From Bacillota bacterium (GTDB lineage: Bacteria; Bacillota; Limnochordia; DTU080): a stretch of DNA of 64,000 nt. The position numbers were made by a program, and so were the translations under genes. Each line of letters opens with the position of its first letter. Positions within the stretch are counted from its first letter, which is position 1. Under the pieces are notes generated by a model that worked only from the letters and a program-made list of their open reading frames with translations, did not search any database and had not been told where the DNA came from. This document shows positions 52,114-60,281 of this stretch, piece by piece. The stretch lies in NCBI GenBank assembly GCA_012840225.1, contig DULU01000089.1:19663-83662 (forward strand). The letters run 5' to 3'.

Positions 52114-53436
52114 ATGTTGTTTAGGTTTGAGAAGTTAATGTCGTCGTTCATGGTCACCATTCTTCTTCTGGCCGCCCTTGGCCTGACCTGTGCGGCTGCC
52201 CCCGCCCAGGAGATCAGGCTGTCGCTGATGATGTATGGCGACGATTCGCAGAAATACTTCTTCGATCTGATTAAGGAAGGTTTCGAGCGGGACAATCCGG
52301 GATACAAGCTTGATTACGAAATAGTTGCCTACGCTCAGTACATAGAAAAAATCCAGGTGCTCTTCGCCACCGGCACAGCCCCGGATGTCTTTCTCACCTG
52401 GGCACAGTACAAACCACTCTTCGTGGAAAGCGGCATGCTTCTCGATGTCACCGAGCGCATCAACCGCAGTGAAGTGGTGAAGCTGGACCAATTTTTCCCG
52501 GTGATCAAGGACAACATCTCCTACCAGGGCCGCATGTGGGGAACACCCTGGGGATTCAACTCCACTGTCTGGATCGCCAACCTTGATCTGCTCAACGAGG
52601 CCGGCATAGCTTTCCCCGGATATGATTGGACGGTGGACGACCTGCGGGAAATTTCACGCAAAATAGCCCGTCCGGAGCAGAAGATATTCGGTACGGTAAA
52701 CCCGATCACTTCCGGTGACGGTCATACCATTCAATGGTTCATTAACTGGGCCGGTCATGGCTATGTCGACGAAACCGGACGCAAAGTGCTGGTCAATTCC
52801 AACAAGGCGGTGGAAATGGTGGATTACTGGCGGGAGCTGGCGCTGGACCTCGCCGTTATCCCCTCCAGCAGATACCCCCGCACTTCCGGCGCCACCTTCC
52901 TCGGCACCGGCGACCTGGCTTTCTGGCAGTGCTGGACGACGGAAACCCAGAGGCTGATCACTTTCAGGCAGCAGGGCATCGAGCCGGTGCGCTGGCGTTT
53001 CACCACCTATCCGAAAGCTGCGAACGGGCAGGGGCATTTTGCCCAGGGACACCTCTGGAGCATCCCGGCCAACAGCAAACGTCCGGATGATGCCTGGAAA
53101 CTGCTGGAATGGCTGGGCAGCGAAGCCTGTGATTACATCTGGGCCTCCTCGCAGCGCACCCCGCCGGTAATGCCCAACGTCAGGCACTGGAATGCCTATA
53201 ACCAGCTCCTGAGCGAGCGGGATCGCCAGGAAGTGCTCAACTTCATAGTCAATGTGGTGTATGGACAGGGTTATGCTCAGGATCTCTCCTACTGGCCGAC
53301 CTACGGCGAGATGTCCACCATCATAAAAGCGCAATTGGGCCAGGTATATGCCGGCAATATCTCCGCCAAAATGGCCATGGATCAGGCGGCGGCGCAGATG
53401 CAGATAGTCTTGGACGAATACTGGAGCAAGAAGTGA
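52114..53436 (+). CDS. Sugar ABC solute-binding protein (family 1)
   Basis: The ATG at 52114 gives a 440-residue protein with a signal peptide (MVTILLLAALGLTCAAAPAQ). The Cys is not in a canonical lipobox, so the protein is probably soluble in the periplasm. Mature landmarks are EIRLSLMMYGDDSQKYF, TGTAPDVFLTWAQYKPLF, the hinge-region GRMWGTPWGFNSTVWIANLD and WKLLEWLGSEACDYIW. It lies beside a minus-strand LacI/AKR/Zn-ADH sugar locus, convergent with it, but no permeases are present. TTG at 52108 is an alternative start. Confidence 0.87.
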   Translation: MLFRFEKLMSSFMVTILLLAALGLTCAAAPAQEIRLSLMMYGDDSQKYFFDLIKEGFERDNPGYKLDYEIVAYAQYIEKIQVLFATGTAPDVFLTWAQYKPLFVESGMLLDVTERINRSEVVKLDQFFPVIKDNISYQGRMWGTPWGFNSTVWIANLDLLNEAGIAFPGYDWTVDDLREISRKIARPEQKIFGTVNPITSGDGHTIQWFINWAGHGYVDETGRKVLVNSNKAVEMVDYWRELALDLAVIPSSRYPRTSGATFLGTGDLAFWQCWTTETQRLITFRQQGIEPVRWRFTTYPKAANGQGHFAQGHLWSIPANSKRPDDAWKLLEWLGSEACDYIWASSQRTPPVMPNVRHWNAYNQLLSERDRQEVLNFIVNVVYGQGYAQDLSYWPTYGEMSTIIKAQLGQVYAGNISAKMAMDQAAAQMQIVLDEYWSKK

Positions 53437-53493
53437 GCCTGACCGGTCTCGCCCCCTATTGATGATGGAGAGCAAAAAAATGTGAACAAAGAT

Positions 53494-53565
53494 GGCCCGG
53501 AGCTCGGCTCTCTGAGCCGGCCGCCGGTTGGCGGTGCGGATACTGACGGAGAGCAACTCCGGGCC
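53494..53565 (-). terminator. Inverted repeat ending the sugar-catabolic operon
   Basis: GGCCCGGAG and CTCCGGGCC are perfect reverse complements with a structured 54-base loop. The minus strand continues to CACATTTTTTTGC, a T-run 14 bases beyond the stem. Probable terminator between convergent units. Confidence 0.5.
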
Positions 53566-53576
53566 TCTTCATGCTT

Positions 53577-53690
53577 TCATGCCGCTGCAGAACAAAAGTG
53601 GCGGCGCAGTCCGGCCATCGCCGGGGTGATCCAGGTATATTCCGCCTCATTATATAGCCAAAAGTGCTGATGGGCATCGATCTTGATCAT
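53577..53690 (-). pseudogene. Truncated amidohydrolase (L-fuconolactonase/rhamnonolactonase-like) remnant
   Basis: The ATG at 53690 overlaps the Zn-ADH stop by four bases (ATGA), as in an operon. The reading frame begins MIKIDAHQHFWLYNEAEYTW and ITPAMAGLRR, the well-known N-terminus of amidohydrolase_2 sugar lactonases including the HxH metal motif. It hits TGA after 37 codons, and fewer than 150 bases remain before the convergent gene, so the other about 240 residues are gone. The track missed it. It marks the operon as a former sugar dehydrogenase-lactonase pathway with a deletion at this end. Confidence 0.75.
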
Positions 53691-54733
53691 GCCCCATCCT
53701 CCGCATAAAGGACCACTTTCAGCGCCACACCCGGTTGGCTGTGCATCAGCTCCAACGCCTCCGCCGCCCGCCGCAGAGGAAAGCGGTGCGTGATCATGGT
53801 ACGAGTGGCGATATGCCCTCCGGCCAGGATAGAGATAGCTCTGGGAAACATGCGGCAGCTGTTGCGGGAGCCGAAGACATCCAGCTCTTTGCGCATCAGC
53901 TGTACGGTATCCACAGTGATGGGCCCTTTGTTCCAGCCGACCAAAGAGAGCCGACCGGCATGCCCCAGGCAGTCGATGGCGGCGGCAGTCGAGGCCGGAT
54001 GGCCTGTGGCTTCAATGGCTACTGTGGCCAGATCGCCTTTGGTCCATTCTTTTACAGCTTCGAGCAAAACCGGCGCCGTGCCGGGTCCCGTCCAGCCGGC
54101 CACATTGATGGTAGCGGCCGCCCCGAGCTTCTCTGCCAATCTCAGGCGCTCAGGGAGCACATCGACCACCAAGGCGGCGGCGCCTAGATAGGAGGTGACC
54201 ACCTGCAGGGCCAAAAGGCCAATTGTACCGGCGCCGAAGATGATCACCTGGTCTGCTGCCGACACCCCGGCACGAAACACCGCCTGGCAGGCGATGGTGA
54301 GCGGCTCGACCAGCACCGCCGTATCCAGATCCATCTCCTCCGGGACGCGATATAGGTTCAGGGTGGGAACGACGAAATAATCCTGAAAACCGCCGTCCAC
54401 ATGCACACCCATCACCTGCAGGTGCACACAGGTGTTATAGCGCCCCTTGCGGCAGGCTATACAGCTGCCGCAGGGGAGCAGAGGTTCTATCACCACTCTG
54501 GCGCCGAGCAGGCTGTCGTCGCCCGAGCCGCATTGCACCACCTCGCCCACCATCTCGTGCCCGATGACCCGGGGATAGACCACCAAAGGAGAGACGCCCT
54601 GGTAAGCGGCCAGATCCGAACCGCATATCCCGCCTTGCAAAAAACGCAGCAGCACTTCACCGCGAGTGGGTGCAGCTACCGGCCGCTCAACCAGAGCCGC
54701 TTCATACGGTTTTTTCACCATTACTGCATGCAA
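53687..54733 (-). CDS. Zinc-dependent medium-chain alcohol/polyol dehydrogenase
   Basis: A 348-residue MDR-family dehydrogenase. Catalytic zinc residues lie in GGICGSDLAAY and VIGHEMVGEV, the structural zinc in CGSCIACRKGRYNTC, and the NAD fold in VIIFGAGTIGLLALQVV. It resembles sugar-acid/polyol dehydrogenases such as L-galactonate or threonine dehydrogenase-type enzymes; the exact substrate is not assignable. It is six bases downstream of the aldo/keto reductase and overlaps the truncated lactonase, so it belongs to a LacI-controlled sugar-oxidation operon. Confidence 0.88.
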   Translation of the reverse strand: MHAVMVKKPYEAALVERPVAAPTRGEVLLRFLQGGICGSDLAAYQGVSPLVVYPRVIGHEMVGEVVQCGSGDDSLLGARVVIEPLLPCGSCIACRKGRYNTCVHLQVMGVHVDGGFQDYFVVPTLNLYRVPEEMDLDTAVLVEPLTIACQAVFRAGVSAADQVIIFGAGTIGLLALQVVTSYLGAAALVVDVLPERLRLAEKLGAAATINVAGWTGPGTAPVLLEAVKEWTKGDLATVAIEATGHPASTAAAIDCLGHAGRLSLVGWNKGPITVDTVQLMRKELDVFGSRNSCRMFPRAISILAGGHIATRTMITHRFPLRRAAEALELMHSQPGVALKVVLYAEDGA

Positions 54734-54739
54734 TTTTCT

Positions 54740-55693
54740 CTACCCCCTATAATAAGCCGCGGCCGGCCACTCAGCCTCCCGGCCGCTCGGCCAGACCTGA
54801 TCGCGCCCCGGCTGCAAAATCCTCTGCACGGCTGCCAGTATCTCCTCATCAGGTTCTTGCTCGATAGCCGCTATATTGCTCTCGACGTGCCTGACTTTGG
54901 ACATACCCACCAGCATGGTATCGATTCCCTCCTGCCGGTAGGCAAATTGCAAGCTCAATGCGGCGATATCCACACCCCGCTCCCGGCAATAGGCGGCGGC
55001 TTGGCGGCAACACTCCCGAAGTATGGGCGGAGCCGGATGCCATGGCGGCGGTCCTTTCTGCGTCAGGAGTCCCATGGCGGTTACAGAGGCGTTTATCATG
55101 CCGGTGCCTTTCTCCGCCGCCACCGGCAGGAGCCAGGTCTTCAGCAAGGTATTGGTCAGGTTGCAGTGACAATATGACAAGACCACATCCAGGCGGCACT
55201 GCTCAAGAGCATGGCGCAGCACGGAAAGCGGATAGCCTGTCATGCCGACAAAGCGGCACTTACCCTGCACCTTTAGCTCCAGCAAAGTCTGGTAAGCTTC
55301 GCCCAGTACCTCGTCAGGGGTGCCGAATTCTATATCGTGGAGCTGCAGGATATCCACATAATCGGTGCGCAGCCGGCGGAGGCTTTCCTCCACACTGCGC
55401 ATCAATCCGCGGCGGCTGAAATCAAAACGATCCTCGGTGAGGCGGCCGGCTTTGGTGGCCAGGATCACCTGCGACCTCAATCCCAAAAGCGCCTCTCCCA
55501 ACACTTCTTCCGCTCTGGTTAAGCCGTAATAGGGACTGACGTCGAAAAAATTGATACCCAGATCCACGGCCTTATGCACAGCCTGGAGGCATTCGGCCGT
55601 GTCCACCGGCCCGAAGACTCCCCCCAACGGGGAGGCGCCAAAAGACAGGGCGCTGACACGCAAGCCGGTTTGGCCCAACATTCTGTATTCCAA
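54740..55693 (-). CDS. Aldo/keto reductase (L-fucose/L-galactose dehydrogenase-like)
   Basis: A 317-residue AKR starting at the TTG at 55693, five bases after GGGGTGA, which gives the family N-terminus LEYRMLGQTGLRVSALSFG. The catalytic tetrad is visible: Asp and Tyr in INFFDVSPYYG, Lys in ILATKAG, His in DILQLHDIEF. The EFGTPDEVLGEAYQTL segment and C-terminus fit the L-galactose/L-fucose dehydrogenase subgroup, which oxidises aldoses to lactones. That agrees with the lactonase remnant downstream. The track's 55741 start would run through the operator palindrome. Confidence 0.87.
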   Translation of the reverse strand: MEYRMLGQTGLRVSALSFGASPLGGVFGPVDTAECLQAVHKAVDLGINFFDVSPYYGLTRAEEVLGEALLGLRSQVILATKAGRLTEDRFDFSRRGLMRSVEESLRRLRTDYVDILQLHDIEFGTPDEVLGEAYQTLLELKVQGKCRFVGMTGYPLSVLRHALEQCRLDVVLSYCHCNLTNTLLKTWLLPVAAEKGTGMINASVTAMGLLTQKGPPPWHPAPPILRECCRQAAAYCRERGVDIAALSLQFAYRQEGIDTMLVGMSKVRHVESNIAAIEQEPDEEILAAVQRILQPGRDQVWPSGREAEWPAAAYYRG

Positions 55694-55707
55694 CTGCTTC
55701 ACCCCAC

Positions 55708-55725
55708 AATGGTATGGATACCATT
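55708..55725. promoter_or_regulatory. LacI-type operator palindrome
   Basis: AATGGTAT-GG-ATACCATT is a perfect 8-2-8 inverted repeat with a CG-like centre, as usual for LacI-family sites. It lies between lacI and the aldo/keto reductase, 15 bases before the latter's start. Confidence 0.7.
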
Positions 55726-55796
55726 TTCGGGAAGAAACCATTTATTCCTCTTTCCGTACCGGGACAAACGGCGGATTAAAATCAGGGCGGCACATT

Positions 55797-56825
55797 TCAG
55801 GCCGGCAGACGGCAGCCGCAGGAGCGGCGGATGATCAAGCGCGGCTGGAAAACCACCTGCCGCTCGGTGGCCGGCCCCCGATCGCACAGGCGCTCGTGCA
55901 GCATCTCCATAGCCGTCACCCCCATGTTGTAGGCATCCTGCGCCATGACGGTGAGAAAAGGATCGATGGCGGCCGCCATTTCAATATCGTCGAAAGATAC
56001 CAAAGCCATCTGCTCCGGAACCTTGATGCCCCGCTCCCGCAAAGCCGACATGGCTCCGGCGGCGAGAAAGTTATTGGTGGCATATATGGCCGTGGGCGGT
56101 GCACCAAGACTCAACAAGGTCTGCACGGCGGCGCGCCCCCCGGCCATGGTGAGAGGTACATGGCAGATAAGCTGATCGTCTATTGGCAAGCCCTGCTGCC
56201 GCAAAGCCTCTTCATAGCCCGCCAGGCGTTCGGCGGCCACGCTCACCTTCGACAAACCGAGCAGCAGGGCAATGCGGGTGTGGCCATGCCCCAGGAGGTG
56301 CTCGGTCAGCTCCTTGCTGCCGAGGCGATTGTTGCTGACCACCGTATCTTTGGCCAACCCGCCTTCCAGGCGGCGGTCGACGGCCACGATCGGCGGGACC
56401 AAAGCGGGATTCAAACCGTCGAACACATGGATCAAATGTTTCCCCGAGCTGTCGGCCGAAACCAGGATGATCCCGTCGATCCGCTGCTGCAGCAGGGTGA
56501 CCAGGTAGTCCTGCTCCTTGGCGGTGTTCTCATCGGTGTTGCACAGGATCACCCGCAGTTTCCGCTGGTGGGCGATATCCTCCACTCCCCGGACCACGGT
56601 GGTGAAAAAGGGATTGGTGACATCAGTTACCAGCACGGCAACGGAACCGCTGGTGCCTGAGCGCAAGGTGCGGGCCGCCAGGTTGGGCACAAACCCCAAC
56701 TCCTTAATGGCCTGCTCCACCCGCCTCTTCGTATCGGGACGCACCTTGCTGCTGCCGTTGATCACCCGCGACACCGTCACAGGAGCCACCCCGGCTCTCT
56801 CCGCCACTTCGCGTACAGTAACCAC
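55797..56825 (-). CDS. LacI-family transcriptional regulator
   Basis: A 342-residue repressor. The N-terminal helix-turn-helix VTVREVAERAGVAPVTVSRVING and hinge helix LGFVPNLAARTLRSG are canonical, followed by the periplasmic-binding-protein-like effector domain (VAVLVTDVTNPFFTTVV, IDGIILVSAD, VVSNNRLGSKELTEHLL, ALVSFDDIEMAAAIDPFLT). The C-terminus has an unusual RRSCGCRLPA tail. It is the first gene of the aldo/keto reductase-Zn-ADH operon and probably responds to the same sugar. The start is GTG. Confidence 0.92.
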   Translation of the reverse strand: MVTVREVAERAGVAPVTVSRVINGSSKVRPDTKRRVEQAIKELGFVPNLAARTLRSGTSGSVAVLVTDVTNPFFTTVVRGVEDIAHQRKLRVILCNTDENTAKEQDYLVTLLQQRIDGIILVSADSSGKHLIHVFDGLNPALVPPIVAVDRRLEGGLAKDTVVSNNRLGSKELTEHLLGHGHTRIALLLGLSKVSVAAERLAGYEEALRQQGLPIDDQLICHVPLTMAGGRAAVQTLLSLGAPPTAIYATNNFLAAGAMSALRERGIKVPEQMALVSFDDIEMAAAIDPFLTVMAQDAYNMGVTAMEMLHERLCDRGPATERQVVFQPRLIIRRSCGCRLPA

Positions 56826-56845
56826 CCCATCACCCTCTCGCCTCC

Positions 56846-56897
56846 AGCCGGCCGGCCGTCAGGCAATATTTAAAACTCTTGCCCTTGCCGGCCGGCT
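56846..56897. repeat. 11-bp inverted repeat between hesB-like gene and lacI
   Basis: AGCCGGCCGGC and GCCGGCCGGCT are perfect reverse complements with a 30-base AT-richer spacer. No T-run; purpose unknown, possibly an mRNA end structure. Confidence 0.6.
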
Positions 56898-56984
56898 TTC
56901 CTTGTGGTAAGTGTGCAGAGAGATACTTCGCTCCGACGGGCGGCAATCCTGTCAACAGCCTATATCCTGGACCGCCGGCCGCTT

Positions 56985-57287
56985 TCAGCAGGTTGAGCCA
57001 TTTGGCGAGGTGATTATAAAACCTTCATTCAGCCAACTTTTCCGGTAATCGATCACCGCCCCCTGCAAATAGGTCGAAGTCCGGCGATCGATCACAAACT
57101 TTAACCCTTCCGTTTCTTCCGTAATGTCGTCCGGACCGGCTGACTCTGCCAGAGTCAGTGCATATCTCGGCCCGCCTCAGCCGACGCCGGCAATATACAC
57201 CCTGATGCCGGCGCCATTCCCCTGCTCTTTTAATATCTCGGCCAGTTTCTCCTGCGCCGCCTTCGTCACCTTAATCAACCGGCTCAT
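56985..57287 (-). CDS. HesB/IscA-like selenoprotein (in-frame UGA = Sec37)
   Basis: Not in the ORF track because of an internal TGA at 57177-57179. Reading through it gives 100 residues: an N-terminal LIKVTKAAQEKLAEILKEQG, then GIRVYIAGVG-Sec-GGPRYALTLAE, then EGLKFVIDRR, VIDYRKSWLNEGFIITSPNG and the terminal Cys. In HesB-like proteins the position of the TGA is the first conserved Cys (GVGCGGPRYGL), so Sec replaces a metal-binding or redox Cys; HesB-like selenoproteins are a described family. A stem-loop suited to a bacterial SECIS follows the TGA at once. The frame is conserved on both sides, which argues against a pseudogene. ATG 57287 follows AGAAAGG closely; TTG 57278 is an alternative. 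A strong promoter lies upstream. Only the closing Cys remains of the usual C-terminal CGSSC-type motif. Confidence 0.88.
57132..57174 (-). promoter_or_regulatory. Predicted bacterial SECIS element
   Basis: Two bases after the TGA the minus strand forms a lower stem CGGGCC/GGTCCG (one G-U pair) and an upper stem CTGACTCT/AGAGTCAG with a GGC loop. The guanine-containing apical loop lies about 26 bases after the UGA, in the range used by SelB. Confidence 0.7.
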
Positions 57288-57368
57288 CCTTTCTACCCGG
57301 CCTCCTTGCCCTTGCTCGCCGGCCGCTCTTCACTGCCCAGCCGCCGACAAGTCCTTTCGCTGTTTACT

Positions 57369-57397
57369 ATTTTATAATGTTATATATCACTGGTCAA
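57369..57397 (-). promoter_or_regulatory. Predicted promoter of the HesB-like selenoprotein gene
   Basis: On the minus strand TTGACC is followed after 17 bases by TAAAAT (five of six matches each), about 80 bases before the start codon. Confidence 0.65.
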
Positions 57398-57495
57398 GTG
57401 CAGCCATCCCGTTCATGCCTAATGGTTGACCATTATTTTGCCGTTTACTCCCGGAGCCCGCCGGGAATACTTTACTGCAGAAAGGGAGGATGGAT

Positions 57496-57966
57496 ATGGC
57501 CGATATCACGCGCTGGAACCCTATCGACGATATATCGCGCTGGCGTGATGATGTCAACCGCTTCTTTCAGGGACTTCTCCCCTGGGGAGACTATAGTTGG
57601 CCCCGCTCGCTCAGTCACTGGGGACCTTCGGTGGATGTGAAAGAAACTGATACCGATGTGCACATCATGGCGGAGGTGCCGGGGGTGGATCCCGGCGACA
57701 TCGACATCACCGTGACTGAAGACAGCCTTACCATCAAAGGCGAGGTCAAGCACGAAGAGGACCAAAACCGGGAGGGCTACAGGCGCATTGAAAGGCGGTA
57801 CGGCAGCTTCCACAGGGTGATTCCCTTCCCGGTCAAAGTGAAGCATGATCAGGCTACAGCCGACTACCGCAACGGCATTCTGGAGGTCAAAGTGCCGAAA
57901 GCCGAACCAGGGAAGATGAGAGCCTTCCGGTTGAAAGTGACGGATCAACCAAAACAGTTGCAATAA
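57496..57966 (+). CDS. Hsp20-family small heat-shock protein
   Basis: A 156-residue alpha-crystallin-type chaperone. The N-terminal arm (DITRWNPIDDISRWRDDVNRF) is followed by the alpha-crystallin domain (VDVKETDTDVHIMAEVPGV, GDIDITVTEDSLTIKGEVK, YGSFHRVIPFPVKV) with the conserved ADYRNGILEVKVPKAE strand. ATG 57496 is six bases from GGGAGG and is preferred over 57490. It holds misfolded proteins in the cytoplasm. Divergent from the HesB-like selenoprotein. No CIRCE element seen. Confidence 0.93.
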   Translation: MADITRWNPIDDISRWRDDVNRFFQGLLPWGDYSWPRSLSHWGPSVDVKETDTDVHIMAEVPGVDPGDIDITVTEDSLTIKGEVKHEEDQNREGYRRIERRYGSFHRVIPFPVKVKHDQATADYRNGILEVKVPKAEPGKMRAFRLKVTDQPKQLQ

Positions 57967-58078
57967 AAAGCGGCCCATAAGCCCCGGCGGCCGCTGCCTC
58001 CTGAGAGCGGCCGCCCGCTACCTTCACGAACCCGTCACCCTTGCCGACCCATCATCACACCGGCCGGCCCGTTCCACT

Positions 58079-59344
58079 TCAGCCGTTCACGACCACCCAC
58101 CTGGAGCAGGCCAATACCAAAGCCAAGGCATATTGCGCTCCAGGCAAGACGGAATCTTCTTCCAGATATTCTTCCAGGGTATGAATACGACCGCCGGCCG
58201 TCACCCCCACCGTTACTGCCGGAATTCCTTGAGAAAGGGGTACATTGGCGTCGGTGCTGGCCGTCAGCATCTTGGTCTTGATGCGGTGGTGCTCGGCCAC
58301 TTCCCGCACCGCCTGCACCAGCGAGTGGTCGTCCGGCATGCGGCCGCCCGGCCGGTCCCCGACCACCGCTACATTCATCTGCAAGGTCTCCTGGGGAGCG
58401 CCGCTGCCGGTCCCGCCGGCTCCGGCAGCCTTCTCCCTATGCAAAGAAAGATCCAGCTCATTACGGATTTTTTCTTCCATCACGGCTAAAGCCGCCGGAT
58501 CTTCCGAGCGGATGTCGATCAGCATTTCCGCTTCGGCGGCGATAGAGTTTACCGAAACACCGCCCTTCACCACCCCCACGTTATAGGTGGTGCGCGGCTC
58601 TCTGGGCACGCTCAGGCTATATATGCCGGCGATCGCCCGCCCCAAACCTTCTATGGCGCTGGGCTTGCCGAAATCCCCCCAGCTGTGACCACCAGGGCCC
58701 TTATATGTCACCTGCAGGCGGCGGCTCGCCGTGCCTTTATAGCACACCAGGCCGGCGTCGCCGTCAAATATCAAAGCCGCGGCTATCGGCCACTTTTTGC
58801 CGATGCCTTCATTTATTATATATTTCATTCCCCGCAGGTCGCCTAGTCCTTCCTCGCCCACGTTGGCGGCAAAAACCAACCCGTGATCCGGCTGAAAGGA
58901 TAACCCGCTCCGGCAGAACAGGTTGGCCAACTCCACCAGGATGGCCACTTTGACCGAGTTGTCCTGAATACCGGGAGCAAAAAGGCGCCCATGGCTGTGC
59001 TTCACCTTGATCGGAGTTCCGGGGGGAAACACCGTATCCAGATGCGCCGTCACCAACAACACAGGTTTGCCCGGCGGCGGCTCTCTCCAGACATAGATGG
59101 CGTTCCCGCACTCATCGATATAGACCTGCCCGCCCCCGGCAGCCGCCGCTTTTTCCCAGAGGTCTGCCACGTGCTCAGCCCGGGAGGCTTCCGCAAAAGT
59201 CGGTGCCGGAATTTCGCTGATCTCTTTCACCAGAGCCAGCAGATTTTGTTCCCGGTCGGCCAGCCAGGACAGCCCCTCCTGGTAGATGCTCCCATAATCG
59301 ATCCCGCCGACAAGTGAGCCGGCAAACAACATTCCTTTCGACAA
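58079..59344 (-). CDS. M20-family metallopeptidase (tripeptidase-like)
   Basis: A 421-residue dinuclear zinc peptidase or amidohydrolase. Metal motif VTAHLDTVFPPG, bridging Asp in GIQDNSVKVAIL, the catalytic Glu pair in NVGEEGLGDLRG, and the lid-domain His in KGPGGHSWGDFG are all present. A dimerisation domain lies between about residues 215 and 320, and a late His occurs in GRIHTLEEYLEED. It resembles PepT-like peptidases. It follows the GntR regulator by 23 bases in an apparent two-gene operon. Cytoplasmic. Confidence 0.88.
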   Translation of the reverse strand: MSKGMLFAGSLVGGIDYGSIYQEGLSWLADREQNLLALVKEISEIPAPTFAEASRAEHVADLWEKAAAAGGGQVYIDECGNAIYVWREPPPGKPVLLVTAHLDTVFPPGTPIKVKHSHGRLFAPGIQDNSVKVAILVELANLFCRSGLSFQPDHGLVFAANVGEEGLGDLRGMKYIINEGIGKKWPIAAALIFDGDAGLVCYKGTASRRLQVTYKGPGGHSWGDFGKPSAIEGLGRAIAGIYSLSVPREPRTTYNVGVVKGGVSVNSIAAEAEMLIDIRSEDPAALAVMEEKIRNELDLSLHREKAAGAGGTGSGAPQETLQMNVAVVGDRPGGRMPDDHSLVQAVREVAEHHRIKTKMLTASTDANVPLSQGIPAVTVGVTAGGRIHTLEEYLEEDSVLPGAQYALALVLACSRWVVVNG

Positions 59345-59367
59345 ATTACTCCCCCCAACTCCTAACC

Positions 59368-60111
59368 TTAACTCGTCCCGGCCATCGGCTTGCGCTGCAG
59401 CCGCGTGCTATATTGATACCTGTCCGCCCGGTATAACACTTCGGTGTATTCTATGGGAGAATCCATCTCGACGAAGGTCAGGCGTTTGATTGACAGGGCC
59501 GGATCACCCGGGTTTACCCCCAAAAGGGCGGCATCCTCTTCGCTCAGACTGACCGCACCGATGGTCTGCTCTCCTGCCCTGATAGGATAGCCGAGCTGTT
59601 CCACGATGACATAGATGGGCGTGCTCACCAGGTCGGCGCCCAGCACCATCCGGCCGATCTGGGCTACCAGATAGGTGCGGTCCACGAAAAGCGGCTCCTC
59701 TCCCACGGAGACCAGGCGCTGGATAAAAGCCGCCTGTTGACCGGCCTGCAAGTGCAGTTTATAGGCGGCTTCCTCAGGCACCGGTCTCATCTCCGCCGCC
59801 AGCACCTTCACCCGAGGAGACAAGCCCTTATCCCGCAGCTCTTCGGCAAACCCCCGGAGCCAGGTCAAGTTTTGCTCGAACTTACCTGAGGCCACAAAAG
59901 TGCCCTTGCCGTGTTTGCGATAGAGAACGCCGTCGCTCACCAGTTCATTCAGAGCCTGGCGCACGGTGGTCCGGCTCAGGCCGTGCTGTTGGCTCAGCTG
60001 GCGCTCACCGGGCAAGGGATCGCCGGCCTTCAGCTCACCGCTCCGGATCTGCATCCAGATTAAATTTTTCAACTGCACGTGCAGCGGTACATCTGCTCCC
60101 TGGATAATCAT
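59368..60111 (-). CDS. GntR-family regulator, HutC subfamily
   Basis: A 247-residue regulator with an N-terminal winged helix (VPLHVQLKNLIWMQI, PLPGERQLSQQHGLSRTTVRQAL, YRKHGKGTFVA) and a C-terminal UTRA effector domain (AFIQRLVSVGEEPLFVDRTYL, GDPALSIKRLTF). ATG 60111 gives the usual start MIIQGADVPLHVQL; GTG 60156, nine bases from GGGAAG, is an alternative. It probably controls the M20 peptidase gene downstream and may also control the divergent Gfo/Idh gene. Ligand unknown. Confidence 0.9.
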   Translation of the reverse strand: MIIQGADVPLHVQLKNLIWMQIRSGELKAGDPLPGERQLSQQHGLSRTTVRQALNELVSDGVLYRKHGKGTFVASGKFEQNLTWLRGFAEELRDKGLSPRVKVLAAEMRPVPEEAAYKLHLQAGQQAAFIQRLVSVGEEPLFVDRTYLVAQIGRMVLGADLVSTPIYVIVEQLGYPIRAGEQTIGAVSLSEEDAALLGVNPGDPALSIKRLTFVEMDSPIEYTEVLYRADRYQYSTRLQRKPMAGTS

Positions 60112-60281
60112 GAAAAAACCCACACTCCACAGTTTATCGGAGATCGCGGCATTCACTTGTATTCACTTCCCTGCAAAAACAATCCTGCCTTGTTCGGCTC
60201 AACCTCCGGAAAACAAGAGGAAACACAGCAGGTGCGGCGAAGATGGATGTGATCAACCGTAATTTTAAGGAGGAGTCCGAC

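Noticed and set aside
53437-53690. Whether the lactonase remnant is a second selenoprotein read through TGA
   Set aside because: Beyond the TGA no amidohydrolase-like sequence continues and fewer than 150 bases remain before the convergent gene; truncation explains it.
57124-57429. Track ORF of 101 aa on the plus strand
   Set aside because: It is the antisense shadow of the HesB-like selenoprotein gene.
57406-57460. CIRCE or HrcA site before hsp20
   Set aside because: The palindrome AATGGT-TG-ACCATT there does not match TTAGCACTC-N9-GAGTGCTAA.
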